Positions 6,979 through 14,609 of a stretch of 17,869 nt of DNA are shown in pieces. Within the stretch, counting starts at the first letter, position 1, and each line of letters opens with the position of its first letter. The translations under genes and the position numbers were made by a program. This DNA is from Lentisphaeria bacterium. GTDB lineage: Bacteria; Verrucomicrobiota; Lentisphaeria; Oligosphaerales; Oligosphaeraceae. The notes under the pieces were generated by a model. The model saw nothing but the letters and a program-made list of their open reading frames with translations. It searched no databases and was not told the origin of the DNA. The stretch is from NCBI GenBank assembly GCA_016287975.1, contig JAEEXV010000070.1, positions 1 through 17,869 on the forward strand, written 5' to 3'.

Positions 6979-9381
6979 ATGAAAACCTCCCTGAACTGGC
7001 TGCGCGACTACACCGACATCGACTGGTCCGCCGAAGAACTGGCCGCCCACCTCACCTCCGCAGGCCTTGAGCCCGAGGGCATCGAGACCACCGGCACCAT
7101 CCCCGAGGGCGTGATCACCGCCCGCATCCTCTCGCGCACGCCCCACCCCAACTCCGACCACATGAGCGTCTGCATGGTCGACCCCGGCACCGGCGAGCCC
7201 GTCCAGATCGTCTGCGGCGCGCCCAACTGCGACGCAGGCAAGGTCGTCCCCCTCGCCACCCTCGGCACCGACTTCGGCGGAGGCTTCGTCATCAAGAAGT
7301 CCAAGCTGCGCGGCATCGACTCCTGCGGCATGATGTGCTCCGCCCGCGAACTCGGCCTCTCCGAGGACCACAACGGACTGCTCATCCTGCCCGACGACAC
7401 CCCGCTCGGCCAGAGCGTCCGCGCGCTCTACCAGTGCGACACCGTGATCGACTGGGAGGTCACCCCGAACCGCCCCGACTGGCTTTCGCACATCGGCATC
7501 GCTCGCGAGATCTCGGCGCTGACCGGCAAGCCCCTCCGCTATCCCGCGGCAAAGGTCGACGTCCGCCCTGGCAGCAACGCCGCCGACTACGCCAGCGTGC
7601 GCATCGACGCGCCCGAGTACTGCCCGCGCTACATCGGGCGGGTCTTCGACCACATCAAGGTCGGCCCGTCGCCCGAATGGATGAAGAAGCGCCTGGAGGC
7701 AGTCGGCCTGCGCTCCATCAACAACGTCGTCGACATCACCAACTACATCATGCTGGAATACGGCCAGCCCCTCCACGCCTTCGACCTCAACCACCTGGCG
7801 GGCCACCAGATCATCGTCCGCCGCGCCGCTGACGGCGAGCAGATCACCACCCTCGACGGCACCAAGCTCACCCTCGACCACGACAACCTCCTCATCGCCG
7901 ACCGCGACAAGGGCGTCGCCCTCGCGGGCATCATGGGCGGAGAGAACTCCATGATCACCGACGCGACCACGCAGGTCCTCCTGGAGGCCGCCGCCTTCGA
8001 CCGCACCAACATCCGCCTCTCCTCGCGCCGCCTGAACAAGGCCACCGACTCCAGCTACACCTACGAGCGCGGCGTCTCCCCCGAGACCTGCGCCCTCGCC
8101 TCCGCACGCGCCGCCTCCCTCCTCTGCGAGCTCGCGGGCGCCGAACAGCTCGGCGAGCCCATCGACTGCTATCCGCGCCCCTGGCAGAGCGAGGCCATCA
8201 CCGCCTCCGCCCAGCGCATCAACGCCCTCCTCGGGCTCAAACTCGCCCCCGCCGAGATCGCCGCCCTCCTCGAACGCCGCGGCATCCAGGTCACCGCGAA
8301 GGACGGCGACGCCATCACCGTCGCCACCCCCTGGTGGCGCTTCGACCTGCACGCCCCCGTCGACCTCGCCGAGGAAGTCGCCCAGATGGCGGGCCTCGAC
8401 GCCATCCCCGCCGCCCCCGCCCCCGCCGTCGTCGGCGGCTCCGCCGCGGACGACACCTTCGTGCCCCAGGAGACGATGCGCCACCAGCTCCTCGGCCTCG
8501 GCCTCACCGAGATCATGAACTACACCCTCTGGTCGGAACGCCAGTGCCTCGCGGGCACCGCCCTCCAGCCCGAGAACCTCCTGCGCGTCGCCAACCCCAT
8601 CTCCATCGAGACCGCCTTCCTGCGCCCGACCCTCCTGCCTGGAATCCTCCAGGTCGTCAACCACAATGTCAACCACAACCAGCACGATCTCGGGCTCTTC
8701 GAAATCGGACGCGTCTTCGAACACCGCGACGGCAAGGACCTCGAACGCCTCCAGGCCGCCATCGCCCTCACGGGGCGCCTCCACCCCGAGCGCTACGGCC
8801 AGGAAAAGCGCGTCGCTGCCGACTTCTTCGACCTCAAGGGCCTCGTCGAGGGCTGGCTTGACGCCAACGGCCTCGCGGGCTTCTACCGCTGCGAAGCCGC
8901 CGAGCACCCCGCCTTCCAGAAGGGCTGCTGCGCCAGGATGCTCGCCCGCAACAAGCGCGAACTCGTCGTCTTCGGCGCCGTCGCCCCCGCCCTCACCGCT
9001 GGCTTCCGCCTGCGCTCCCCGCTCTTCGTCGCCCTCGCCGACCCCGAGGCCATCCTCGCCGCCCCGAAGCCCTCGAAGAAGTTCACCGAACTGCCGCAGT
9101 TCCCTGGCACCGAGCGCGACATCTCCTTCCTCGCGCCCGCCAGCCTCTCCAACCAGCAGGTCACCGACGCCATCAAATCCCTCAAGATCCCGGGCATCGT
9201 CAAGGTCGAGCTCTTCGACCTCTTCGACGACGCCAAGGTCCTCGGCGAAGGCAAGCGCTCCCTCGCCTACACCGTCACCTACCAGGATCCCCAGAAGACC
9301 CTGACCGACGACGAGGTCAACCAGCTCCAGGAGAAACTCCGCCAGAGCCTCGTCAAGAAACTCGGCATCGAACTGCGCTGA
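6979..9381 (+). CDS. pheT: Phenylalanyl-tRNA synthetase beta subunit
   Basis: The 800-residue product has the usual length and domain order of bacterial PheT, which with PheS forms the cytoplasmic alpha2beta2 enzyme that charges tRNA-Phe. The N-terminus MKTSLNWLRDYTDID is typical. An OB-fold tRNA-binding domain spans about 40-150 (HPNSDHMSVCMVD, EDHNGLLILPDD). The B3/B4 editing region around 164-380 opens with NRPDWLSHIGIAREI. B5 lies around 405-475, and a synthetase-like core around 480-690 (GLTEIMNYTLW, NPISIETAFLRPTLLPGIL). The FDX-ACB anticodon-binding domain fills the C-terminus from about 705 (FPGTERDISFLAP). The Shine-Dalgarno is weak. pheS is not in the window. rsmI follows after 12 nt, so the two are probably co-transcribed. 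Identification is secure. Confidence 0.97.
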   Translation: MKTSLNWLRDYTDIDWSAEELAAHLTSAGLEPEGIETTGTIPEGVITARILSRTPHPNSDHMSVCMVDPGTGEPVQIVCGAPNCDAGKVVPLATLGTDFGGGFVIKKSKLRGIDSCGMMCSARELGLSEDHNGLLILPDDTPLGQSVRALYQCDTVIDWEVTPNRPDWLSHIGIAREISALTGKPLRYPAAKVDVRPGSNAADYASVRIDAPEYCPRYIGRVFDHIKVGPSPEWMKKRLEAVGLRSINNVVDITNYIMLEYGQPLHAFDLNHLAGHQIIVRRAADGEQITTLDGTKLTLDHDNLLIADRDKGVALAGIMGGENSMITDATTQVLLEAAAFDRTNIRLSSRRLNKATDSSYTYERGVSPETCALASARAASLLCELAGAEQLGEPIDCYPRPWQSEAITASAQRINALLGLKLAPAEIAALLERRGIQVTAKDGDAITVATPWWRFDLHAPVDLAEEVAQMAGLDAIPAAPAPAVVGGSAADDTFVPQETMRHQLLGLGLTEIMNYTLWSERQCLAGTALQPENLLRVANPISIETAFLRPTLLPGILQVVNHNVNHNQHDLGLFEIGRVFEHRDGKDLERLQAAIALTGRLHPERYGQEKRVAADFFDLKGLVEGWLDANGLAGFYRCEAAEHPAFQKGCCARMLARNKRELVVFGAVAPALTAGFRLRSPLFVALADPEAILAAPKPSKKFTELPQFPGTERDISFLAPASLSNQQVTDAIKSLKIPGIVKVELFDLFDDAKVLGEGKRSLAYTVTYQDPQKTLTDDEVNQLQEKLRQSLVKKLGIELR

Positions 9382-9393
9382 CCACCGCCACGA

Positions 9394-10101
9394 ATGGGCA
9401 GACTCAGGCTCATCGCCACCCCCATCGGCAACCTCGCCGACATCACCGACCGCGCGCGCACGGTGCTCGCGCAGCTGGACATCCTCTGCTGCGAGGACAC
9501 CCGCCACACGGGCAACCTGGTGAACCTGCTCGGCATCCCGCGCCCGAAGCTCTACGTCGCCAACCATGAGCACAACGAGCGCGCGATGGCCGCGCGCATC
9601 GTCGCCTGGCTCGACGAGGGCAAGCAGGTCGGCCTCTGCTCCGACGCGGGATACCCCCTCGTCAGCGACCCAGGCTATCCCGCCGTCGCCGCCGCCATCG
9701 CCGCAGGACACGAGATCGAGGTCATCCCTGGCGCCAGCGCCATCCCCGTCGCCCTGCTCGCCTCGGGGCTCCCGCCTTCCTCCTATACCTTCAAGGGCTT
9801 CCCGCCCCGCAAGCCTGGCAAGCGCCGCGCGTTCCTCGAAGAGGACAAGGACGCCCGCCACACGCTTGTCTTCTACGAATCCCCGTTCCGCCTCGGCAAA
9901 CTCCTCGACGAGGCGCTCGCCGTCTACGGCGACCGCCAGGCCGCCGTCTGCCTCGAACTCACCAAGCAGTTCGAACGGGTGCGCCGAGGTTCCCTCGCCG
10001 CCCTCGCCGAAGAGTTCCGCGACGCCCCGCCCAAGGGCGAAGCCGTCGTCGTCATCGCGGGCGCAGGCAAACAGTGCGACGACGCAAACGAAGACGACTG
10101 A
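9394..10101 (+). CDS. rsmI: 16S rRNA (cytidine-1402-2'-O)-methyltransferase
   Basis: This 235-residue protein carries the signatures of RsmI, the tetrapyrrole-methylase-fold enzyme that uses S-adenosylmethionine to 2'-O-methylate C1402 in the 16S rRNA decoding centre. Visible motifs are ATPIGNLADITDRA at the N-terminus, CEDTRHTGNL (about 31-40), SDAGYPLVSDPGYP, VIPGASAIP, FKGFPPRK, FYESPFRL and CLELTKQFE. It is about 50 residues shorter than the Escherichia coli protein and appears to lack the small C-terminal domain, ending soon after the methylase fold. It begins 12 nt after pheT, and its TGA overlaps the next ATG by one base (TGATG), indicating translational coupling. Identification is secure. 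Confidence 0.95.
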   Translation: MGRLRLIATPIGNLADITDRARTVLAQLDILCCEDTRHTGNLVNLLGIPRPKLYVANHEHNERAMAARIVAWLDEGKQVGLCSDAGYPLVSDPGYPAVAAAIAAGHEIEVIPGASAIPVALLASGLPPSSYTFKGFPPRKPGKRRAFLEEDKDARHTLVFYESPFRLGKLLDEALAVYGDRQAAVCLELTKQFERVRRGSLAALAEEFRDAPPKGEAVVVIAGAGKQCDDANEDD

Positions 10102-10916
10102 TGCGCCTTCTCCTGCACATCCTGATCCTCTGCCTCCTGCTGCAGCCTTGGTGCGCCGACGCCGCGCACAGGAACTCGCGCCGCAAGACGGAGCCGCCCA
10201 GGACCGCGCGCCGCCCGCAAAATCCGCCTACTCTCTCGCGCAAGGAACTGGAGAAGAAGGAACAAGAGTATCGGAACCTGCACATCCAGATTCGGCAGCG
10301 CCTCCCGCTGGGCAATATCACGGGAAGACTCGCCACCCCGCAGGAAATCCGCTCGTCCAGCACGGTATTCTACACCGCCTTGGACAAACTGCCCGATTCC
10401 TTCATCAAGCGCAGCGGCCTGCGCTATGTCTGCTTTGTGCAGGGCCTCAAACTCAAGGGCGTCCCCGCCGGAGGCGTCGCCTCGGGCGACACGATCTACC
10501 TGAAAGTCAACTGCGGCGCCCACACCGTCTACCATGAACTCTTCCACATCTTCGACCCCGTCCGCGAGAACAAAAAGTGGACCCGCCTGAACCCCAAGGG
10601 CTTCCTCTACACTGGAAGCGACTTCTTCGATGCCGACCTCACCCGCTCCAAGCAGAAGCAGGTCGACAAAAACCTCAAGAAGCAGCGCTTCGACGACGAC
10701 TTCGTCTCCCACTACGCCATGAGCTTCGAGTGGGAGGACCGCGCCGAGACCTTCGCCACCATGATGGTCGAGGGCCATGACTTCCTCCAGCGCACCCGCA
10801 AAAGCGCCGTCCTGCGTCAGAAGATGCAGATCATCATCGAACTGACCGAAGGCCGCAAGCTCCTGGGGCCGGGCTTCTGGAAAAAACACCTGCACCGCAC
10901 GCCCAAAAAGGCGTAG
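10101..10916 (+). CDS. Secreted putative zinc metallopeptidase (HExxH gluzincin-like)
   Basis: I chose ATG 10101, which overlaps the rsmI stop as TGATG and gives 271 residues beginning MRLLLHILILCLLLQPWCADA, a clean signal peptide. An in-frame ATG nine codons earlier would put a basic stretch before it. A basic, proline-rich linker (about 22-50) leads to the domain. HELFH (H145, E146, H149) followed by AETFA with E216 fits a zinc-binding HExxH plus distal glutamate arrangement, as in gluzincin-like peptidases. The family is not recognised more precisely. The substrate is unknown, and no peptidoglycan-binding or membrane domain is seen. Its position suggests co-expression with pheT-rsmI but gives no clue to function. 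Export and metal motif are well supported; activity is inferred. Confidence 0.75.
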   Translation: MRLLLHILILCLLLQPWCADAAHRNSRRKTEPPRTARRPQNPPTLSRKELEKKEQEYRNLHIQIRQRLPLGNITGRLATPQEIRSSSTVFYTALDKLPDSFIKRSGLRYVCFVQGLKLKGVPAGGVASGDTIYLKVNCGAHTVYHELFHIFDPVRENKKWTRLNPKGFLYTGSDFFDADLTRSKQKQVDKNLKKQRFDDDFVSHYAMSFEWEDRAETFATMMVEGHDFLQRTRKSAVLRQKMQIIIELTEGRKLLGPGFWKKHLHRTPKKA

Positions 10917-10961
10917 CGGCCGCCGAACACGGCAGCGCAAAATAGCATATCCCCCACGACC

Positions 10962-12014
10962 ATGGATTCCCGCATCTACTGTTCGAAGAAGACCTGGCCA
11001 GAGGCATTGGCCCTGGAACAATTCAACCGCGTCCTCGCGCTGCCTGGACTGGCAGGCGGCCGCATGTTCCCCGACATCCATCCTGGAAGAGGCGTCCCCG
11101 TGGGCGCGGCGTTCCAGTTCACGGGCTACATCTACCCCGCGCTCATTGGCAACGACATCGGCTGCGGGATGTCACTCTTCCTCCTCGACACCCCCGTCCG
11201 AAAACTCAAGCCAGATAAACTAGTGCGGCGGCTGGGAGACGCCCCAGAGGCGGTGATCAAGGCGGCGGTGGATGCCCCCGACGACCCCATGCTGGGAACC
11301 ATCGGCCATGGAAACCACTTCATCGAAGTCCTCGCGGTCGAAAAAGTGCTTGACCCCGACTGCCCCGTGAAGCGGGACAGCGCCCTGCTCCTTGTCCATT
11401 GCGGCTCCCGCGGCTACGGCGAGGCGCTCTGGCGGGAGACCGCGGGCAAACACGGCGACCAGGGCATTCCAGCGGACTCAGAGGACGCGAAGGCTTATCT
11501 CCGAGAGCACCAGCGACTCATCGAATGGGCCGACAACAACCGCCACCGCGTCGCCGACGCCGTCGCCAGGATGCTCTCCTGCACGGCCGCGGAAGTCGTG
11601 TCGAGTGTCCACAACTGCATCGTGCAGACCGACGGCGGCTATCTCCACCGCAAGGGCGCCAGCGCGGTCGCCAGCGGGGACTTCACCGTGGTTGCGGGCA
11701 CCCGCGGCACCCACTCCTATCTGGTGCGGGCGCTGCCTGGAGTCAAGGACAGCCTCTGCACGATTTCCCACGGCGCGGGCAGGAAATGGGACCGCGCCAG
11801 CAGCAAGGCGCGTGTCAGGGAGAAGCACCGCGATATCCAGACCCTCGTCAAGACCCCGCTGGGAACCACCGTGGTCTGCCCCAACAAGGATCTGCTCTAT
11901 GAAGAGGCCCCCGAGGCATACAAGGACATCGAGGCGGTCATCCGCGATCTGCAGGAGTTCCGCCTCGCCGAACCCGTAGCCGTCCTCACCCCCGTCCTGA
12001 ACATCAAGCCATAA
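10962..12014 (+). CDS. RtcB-family RNA ligase, release-factor-H-associated type
   Basis: The 350-residue protein is an RtcB-type 3'-phosphate/5'-OH RNA ligase, which works through GTP and Mn2+ via a guanylated histidine. Metal and nucleotide residues are all visible: NDIGCG (D65, C68), GNHF (H119), HCGSRG (H146), HNC (H217) and the guanylation motif ISHGAGR (H270). Its short length and the PDIHPGRGVPVGAAF segment match, from memory, the subfamily annotated as 'release factor H-coupled RctB' (RtcB2/RtcH), proposed to repair 16S rRNA cut in the decoding centre together with PrfH. No prfH gene is next to it here. It has no obvious Shine-Dalgarno and starts 45 bp after the metallopeptidase gene. 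The macro-domain gene converges from the other side, 14 bp away. Family is secure; subfamily likely. Confidence 0.92.
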   Translation: MDSRIYCSKKTWPEALALEQFNRVLALPGLAGGRMFPDIHPGRGVPVGAAFQFTGYIYPALIGNDIGCGMSLFLLDTPVRKLKPDKLVRRLGDAPEAVIKAAVDAPDDPMLGTIGHGNHFIEVLAVEKVLDPDCPVKRDSALLLVHCGSRGYGEALWRETAGKHGDQGIPADSEDAKAYLREHQRLIEWADNNRHRVADAVARMLSCTAAEVVSSVHNCIVQTDGGYLHRKGASAVASGDFTVVAGTRGTHSYLVRALPGVKDSLCTISHGAGRKWDRASSKARVREKHRDIQTLVKTPLGTTVVCPNKDLLYEEAPEAYKDIEAVIRDLQEFRLAEPVAVLTPVLNIKP

Positions 12015-12028
12015 TCTGCAGGCCCCCA

Positions 12029-12580
12029 CTATCCCTCGGCGCGGCTTCCCATCAGGCGGCGGTAGATATCCGCGTCGGCCTCCGAGAAGCAGCAGAAGAG
12101 CACCTGTTGGAGGGAGGCGGGGGCGAAGGCGGAGACGGTCTTCAGGGCAATGCGCGCGGCCTCTTCCTTGGGATAGCCATAGACGCCCGTGGAGATGCAG
12201 GGGAAGGCGATGGTGCGGCATCCCTTTTCGTCGGCGAGACGCAGGCTGTTCGCATAGCAGCCCGCAAGCAATTCTGGCTCGCCGTGCACTCCGTCGCGAT
12301 AGACGGGGCCTGGCGTGTGGATGACAACCTTGCAGGGGAGATTGCCCGCGCCAGTCAGGTAGGCCTGGCCAGTCCTGCCACGATGGTCTGGCAGTGACGC
12401 GACCAGCCGCCGACACTCCTCCAGCAGCGCCTTTCCCGCCGCCCGATGGATCGCGCCGTCCACGCCGCCGCCACCCAGCAGCCCGCAGTTGGCGGCATTG
12501 ACGATGGCATCCACCGCCAGGGTGGTGATGTCGCCTGTGAGGACGGCGATGGCTACGCGAGGGGAAGCGCAGTTTTCCAT
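12029..12580 (-). CDS. Macro-domain protein, ADP-ribose / O-acetyl-ADP-ribose hydrolase type
   Basis: This 183-residue protein consists almost entirely of one macro domain. The N-terminal VLTGDITTLAVDAIVNAAN and the glycine loop LGGGGVDGAIHRAAG (D41 at the MacroD catalytic position) place it with MacroD/YmdB enzymes that hydrolyse O-acetyl-ADP-ribose or remove ADP-ribose from proteins or nucleic acids. The second phosphate-binding loop is ISTGVYGYPKEEAARIA. A good Shine-Dalgarno, AAGGAG (12593-12588), precedes the ATG. It follows the SIS-domain gene by 42 bp on the same strand and may share its transcript. It converges on the RNA ligase with a 14-bp gap and no visible terminator between them. 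Fold secure; substrate unknown. Confidence 0.93.
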   Translation of the reverse strand: MENCASPRVAIAVLTGDITTLAVDAIVNAANCGLLGGGGVDGAIHRAAGKALLEECRRLVASLPDHRGRTGQAYLTGAGNLPCKVVIHTPGPVYRDGVHGEPELLAGCYANSLRLADEKGCRTIAFPCISTGVYGYPKEEAARIALKTVSAFAPASLQQVLFCCFSEADADIYRRLMGSRAEG

Positions 12581-12622
12581 TTGAATTCTCCTTCGTGCGG
12601 GTTATACGGGATGTCTGTCGCC

Positions 12623-14164
12623 TCAATGTCCAGACAGCCTCCGGATGGTTTCGGCGACGGGGGAGAGGAGGCGTTCGTCGATGGAGGCGCGGGTGCGGAA
12701 GAGTTCGCGGCAGGCCTCCTCGTAGGGGACTCCGCAGAGTTCGGAGATGATGCGTGTCGCGCGGTCGACCAGTTTCTTGTTCGAGATCGCCAGATGGATC
12801 ATGTAGTTGCCGCGCACCCGCCCCAACTTCACCATCGTCCCCGTCGAGAGGATGTTCATCACCTGCTTCGCGCGCAGATGCTCGAAGAGCCGAAGCGGCG
12901 TCGGCGGGACCGCCGCGCCGACGGCATGGTCATCAATGGACAAAGAGCCCGCGCCGTCGTTCACGATCGCGACGCGACGCGACGCCTCGCGCCCTGGCGC
13001 TTCGCCCGCGACGGGGAACGCCAGGAGCGCCGCCTCATCGATCTGCGGAACCCCCTTCGCCATCAGGCATTCCAGCCCTTCGCGGCGGTAGTCCTCCTCA
13101 GACCAGGCGATGCAGCGCGGCGCGCGCCCCAGGCAATGCCGCCAGAACTCCCGCGGCGTCCACGCGGGAGCGCGCACCATCGCCCACGGCTGCGGGGAGG
13201 CGAGGTCTCCGCGCGCCTTGTAGGGCGGGATCATGAAGGTCGGGGAGCGCTCGGTCGTGTCGCTCAGGAGGTCGACCAGGAGATCCTCCGCGACATAGTC
13301 CACAAGGCCGTGCGCCTGGTAGACGGCGGCCTCCGCGTCGATGCACCGCGCGAGCGCCTGGACGGAGGCGGCGGATTCGAGGCCGTCCAGCATCTGGGCG
13401 TAGGCGGCGGCGTAGTCGCAGGCGGCGCCGTCCGTGGCGCTCTCCAGCGCGGCGGCCGCCACCAGCACTTCGATGGTGCTCGACTGCATGCGCGTCGAGC
13501 CAGTCAGCGCCATGCCGCCGATCGGCATCGCAATGACATGCACATTGGGCAGGGCGTAGAGACGCCGACAGCGCTCCAGGCGCGACGCCGCGCTCTCCAG
13601 CGGCACGCAGATCAGCATGAAGACCTCGGCGCCCTGCTCCGCCGCCTCCATCGCCGTCCCCAGCACCGAGGCGGTCTCGCCCGTCGCCGTGATGCCGACC
13701 AGCACATCCTCGCGCCCGAAGCCCAGGTCGCGCACCTGCCGCCGCCCGACCTCCAGATAGTCCTCGAAGTGCTCGACCGAACGGATCAGCGCGTAGTCGC
13801 CGCCCGTCATGATGGAGAGCACACGACCGTCCGCGGGATGCGCCTCGTTCCACGCGCTCTCCAGAAGGATCGCCAGCCGCCCGCCCGCGCCGCAGCCCGA
13901 GAAGACGACGCGCCGCGCCCGCCGCATCGCCGCCGTCATCGCCGCGAACTCCGACGAGGCCAGCGCCGCCTCGACATGCGGCAGCAGCGCGCGGTCGCAC
14001 GCCCACAGTGTGCGCACGCCCGTTTCCGTCGATGCGCGGAAGTCCTCGTCAAGGCGCATCGTCAGCGGATTGCGCGCCTCGCTCGGCAGAAAGCCCAGGC
14101 GGAACTCCGTGTCCCGCTCCAGAAACTCCCGCGCCTCGCGCTCCCATGCCGCGAACTCTTTCAT
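12623..14164 (-). CDS. GCKR/MurQ-like SIS-domain protein
   Basis: This 513-residue protein starts at ATG 14164 (MKEFAAWEREAREF). The N-terminal SIS domain has SGCGAGGRLAILLE (residues 89-102) and SVEHFED (E131), and ITATGETASVLG further on. The C-terminus (MVKLGRVRGNYMIHLAISNK, then RATRIISELCGVPYEEA) matches the tail of N-acetylmuramic acid 6-phosphate etherase (MurQ). It is far longer than MurQ (about 300 residues) and has room for a second SIS domain, as in the glucokinase regulatory protein GCKR. In MurQ the loop after GRL carries a catalytic glutamate; here that position appears to be alanine, with a glutamate two places earlier. Etherase activity is therefore doubtful, and a sugar-phosphate-binding regulator is plausible. 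The macro-domain gene follows by 42 bp. Confidence 0.85.
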   Translation of the reverse strand: MKEFAAWEREAREFLERDTEFRLGFLPSEARNPLTMRLDEDFRASTETGVRTLWACDRALLPHVEAALASSEFAAMTAAMRRARRVVFSGCGAGGRLAILLESAWNEAHPADGRVLSIMTGGDYALIRSVEHFEDYLEVGRRQVRDLGFGREDVLVGITATGETASVLGTAMEAAEQGAEVFMLICVPLESAASRLERCRRLYALPNVHVIAMPIGGMALTGSTRMQSSTIEVLVAAAALESATDGAACDYAAAYAQMLDGLESAASVQALARCIDAEAAVYQAHGLVDYVAEDLLVDLLSDTTERSPTFMIPPYKARGDLASPQPWAMVRAPAWTPREFWRHCLGRAPRCIAWSEEDYRREGLECLMAKGVPQIDEAALLAFPVAGEAPGREASRRVAIVNDGAGSLSIDDHAVGAAVPPTPLRLFEHLRAKQVMNILSTGTMVKLGRVRGNYMIHLAISNKKLVDRATRIISELCGVPYEEACRELFRTRASIDERLLSPVAETIRRLSGH

Positions 14165-14174
14165 GATGAAAACG

Positions 14175-14180
14175 CTCCTT
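14175..14180 (-). promoter_or_regulatory. Ribosome binding site that fixes the SIS-gene start
   Basis: AAGGAG on the minus strand lies 10 nt upstream of ATG 14164. The reading frame stays open for a further 800 bp upstream, only because the repeat array contains no stop in that direction. This site, plus the start of MurQ-like sequence, shows that translation begins at 14164. Confidence 0.85.
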
Positions 14181-14187
14181 TCGCCAG

Positions 14188-14588
14188 TCTTGAATCCTGA
14201 ACGACCTTGAATCTTGAATCTTGAGCCGACCTTGAATCTTGAATCCTGAATCTTGGCGGCGAATCTGGAATCTTGAATCCCGCCTTGAATCTGGAATCTT
14301 GAATCTTGAGCCGACCTTGAATCTTGAATCCTGAATCTTGGCGGCGGATCTGGAATCTTGAATCCCGCCTTGAATCTGGAATCTTGAATCTTGAGCCGAC
14401 CTTGAATCTTGAATCCTGAATCTTGGCGGCGAATCTGGAATCGTGAATCCCGCCTTGAATCTGGAATCTTGAATCTTGAGCCGACCTTGAATCTTGAATC
14501 CTGAATCTTGACGCCTTTGAATCTTGAATCTTGAATCTTGACGGCGAATCTGGAATCTTGAATCCCGCCTTGAATCTGGAATCTTGAA
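14188..14588. repeat. 85-bp higher-order tandem array of GAATC heptads
   Basis: The anchor GAGCCGAC recurs at 14223, 14308, 14393 and 14478, an exact 85-bp period. Each unit holds nine GAATC words in three triplets, with 7-bp steps inside a triplet and GC-rich spacers (GAGCCGACC, TTGGCGG, CCCGCC) between triplets. Copies two and three differ from copy one by one base each. Copy four carries about 30 extra bp. Degenerate words flank both ends. It fills almost the whole 445-bp gap between the stop of the CBM9 gene and the start of the SIS gene. The array has no stops when read on the minus strand (KIQDSRFK-like), but 85 is not a multiple of three and no start or domain supports coding. Confidence 0.9.
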
Positions 14589-14609
14589 CCGCTCTGCGGG
14601 CCTTGCGCC

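Noticed and set aside
6850..9861. Minus-strand open frame of about 1000 codons opposite pheT and rsmI
   Set aside because: Antisense to two securely identified genes. The product is rich in G, E, D and A without any recognisable domain.
10074..10100. Earlier start for the metallopeptidase
   Set aside because: It would add MRRRKRRRL ahead of an already complete signal peptide. The TGATG-coupled ATG at 10101 fits better.
12612..12636. TGTCTG/CAGACA stem-loop at the end of the SIS gene as a terminator
   Set aside because: Only six pairs, partly inside the coding region, and no T-tract follows on the transcribed strand.
12446..14200. Plus-strand open frame of 584 codons opposite the SIS gene
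   Set aside because: Arginine- and histidine-rich low-complexity product, antisense to conserved SIS-domain coding sequence.
14188..14588. CRISPR array
   Set aside because: The 85-bp units are near-identical throughout, with no unique spacers and no cas genes nearby.
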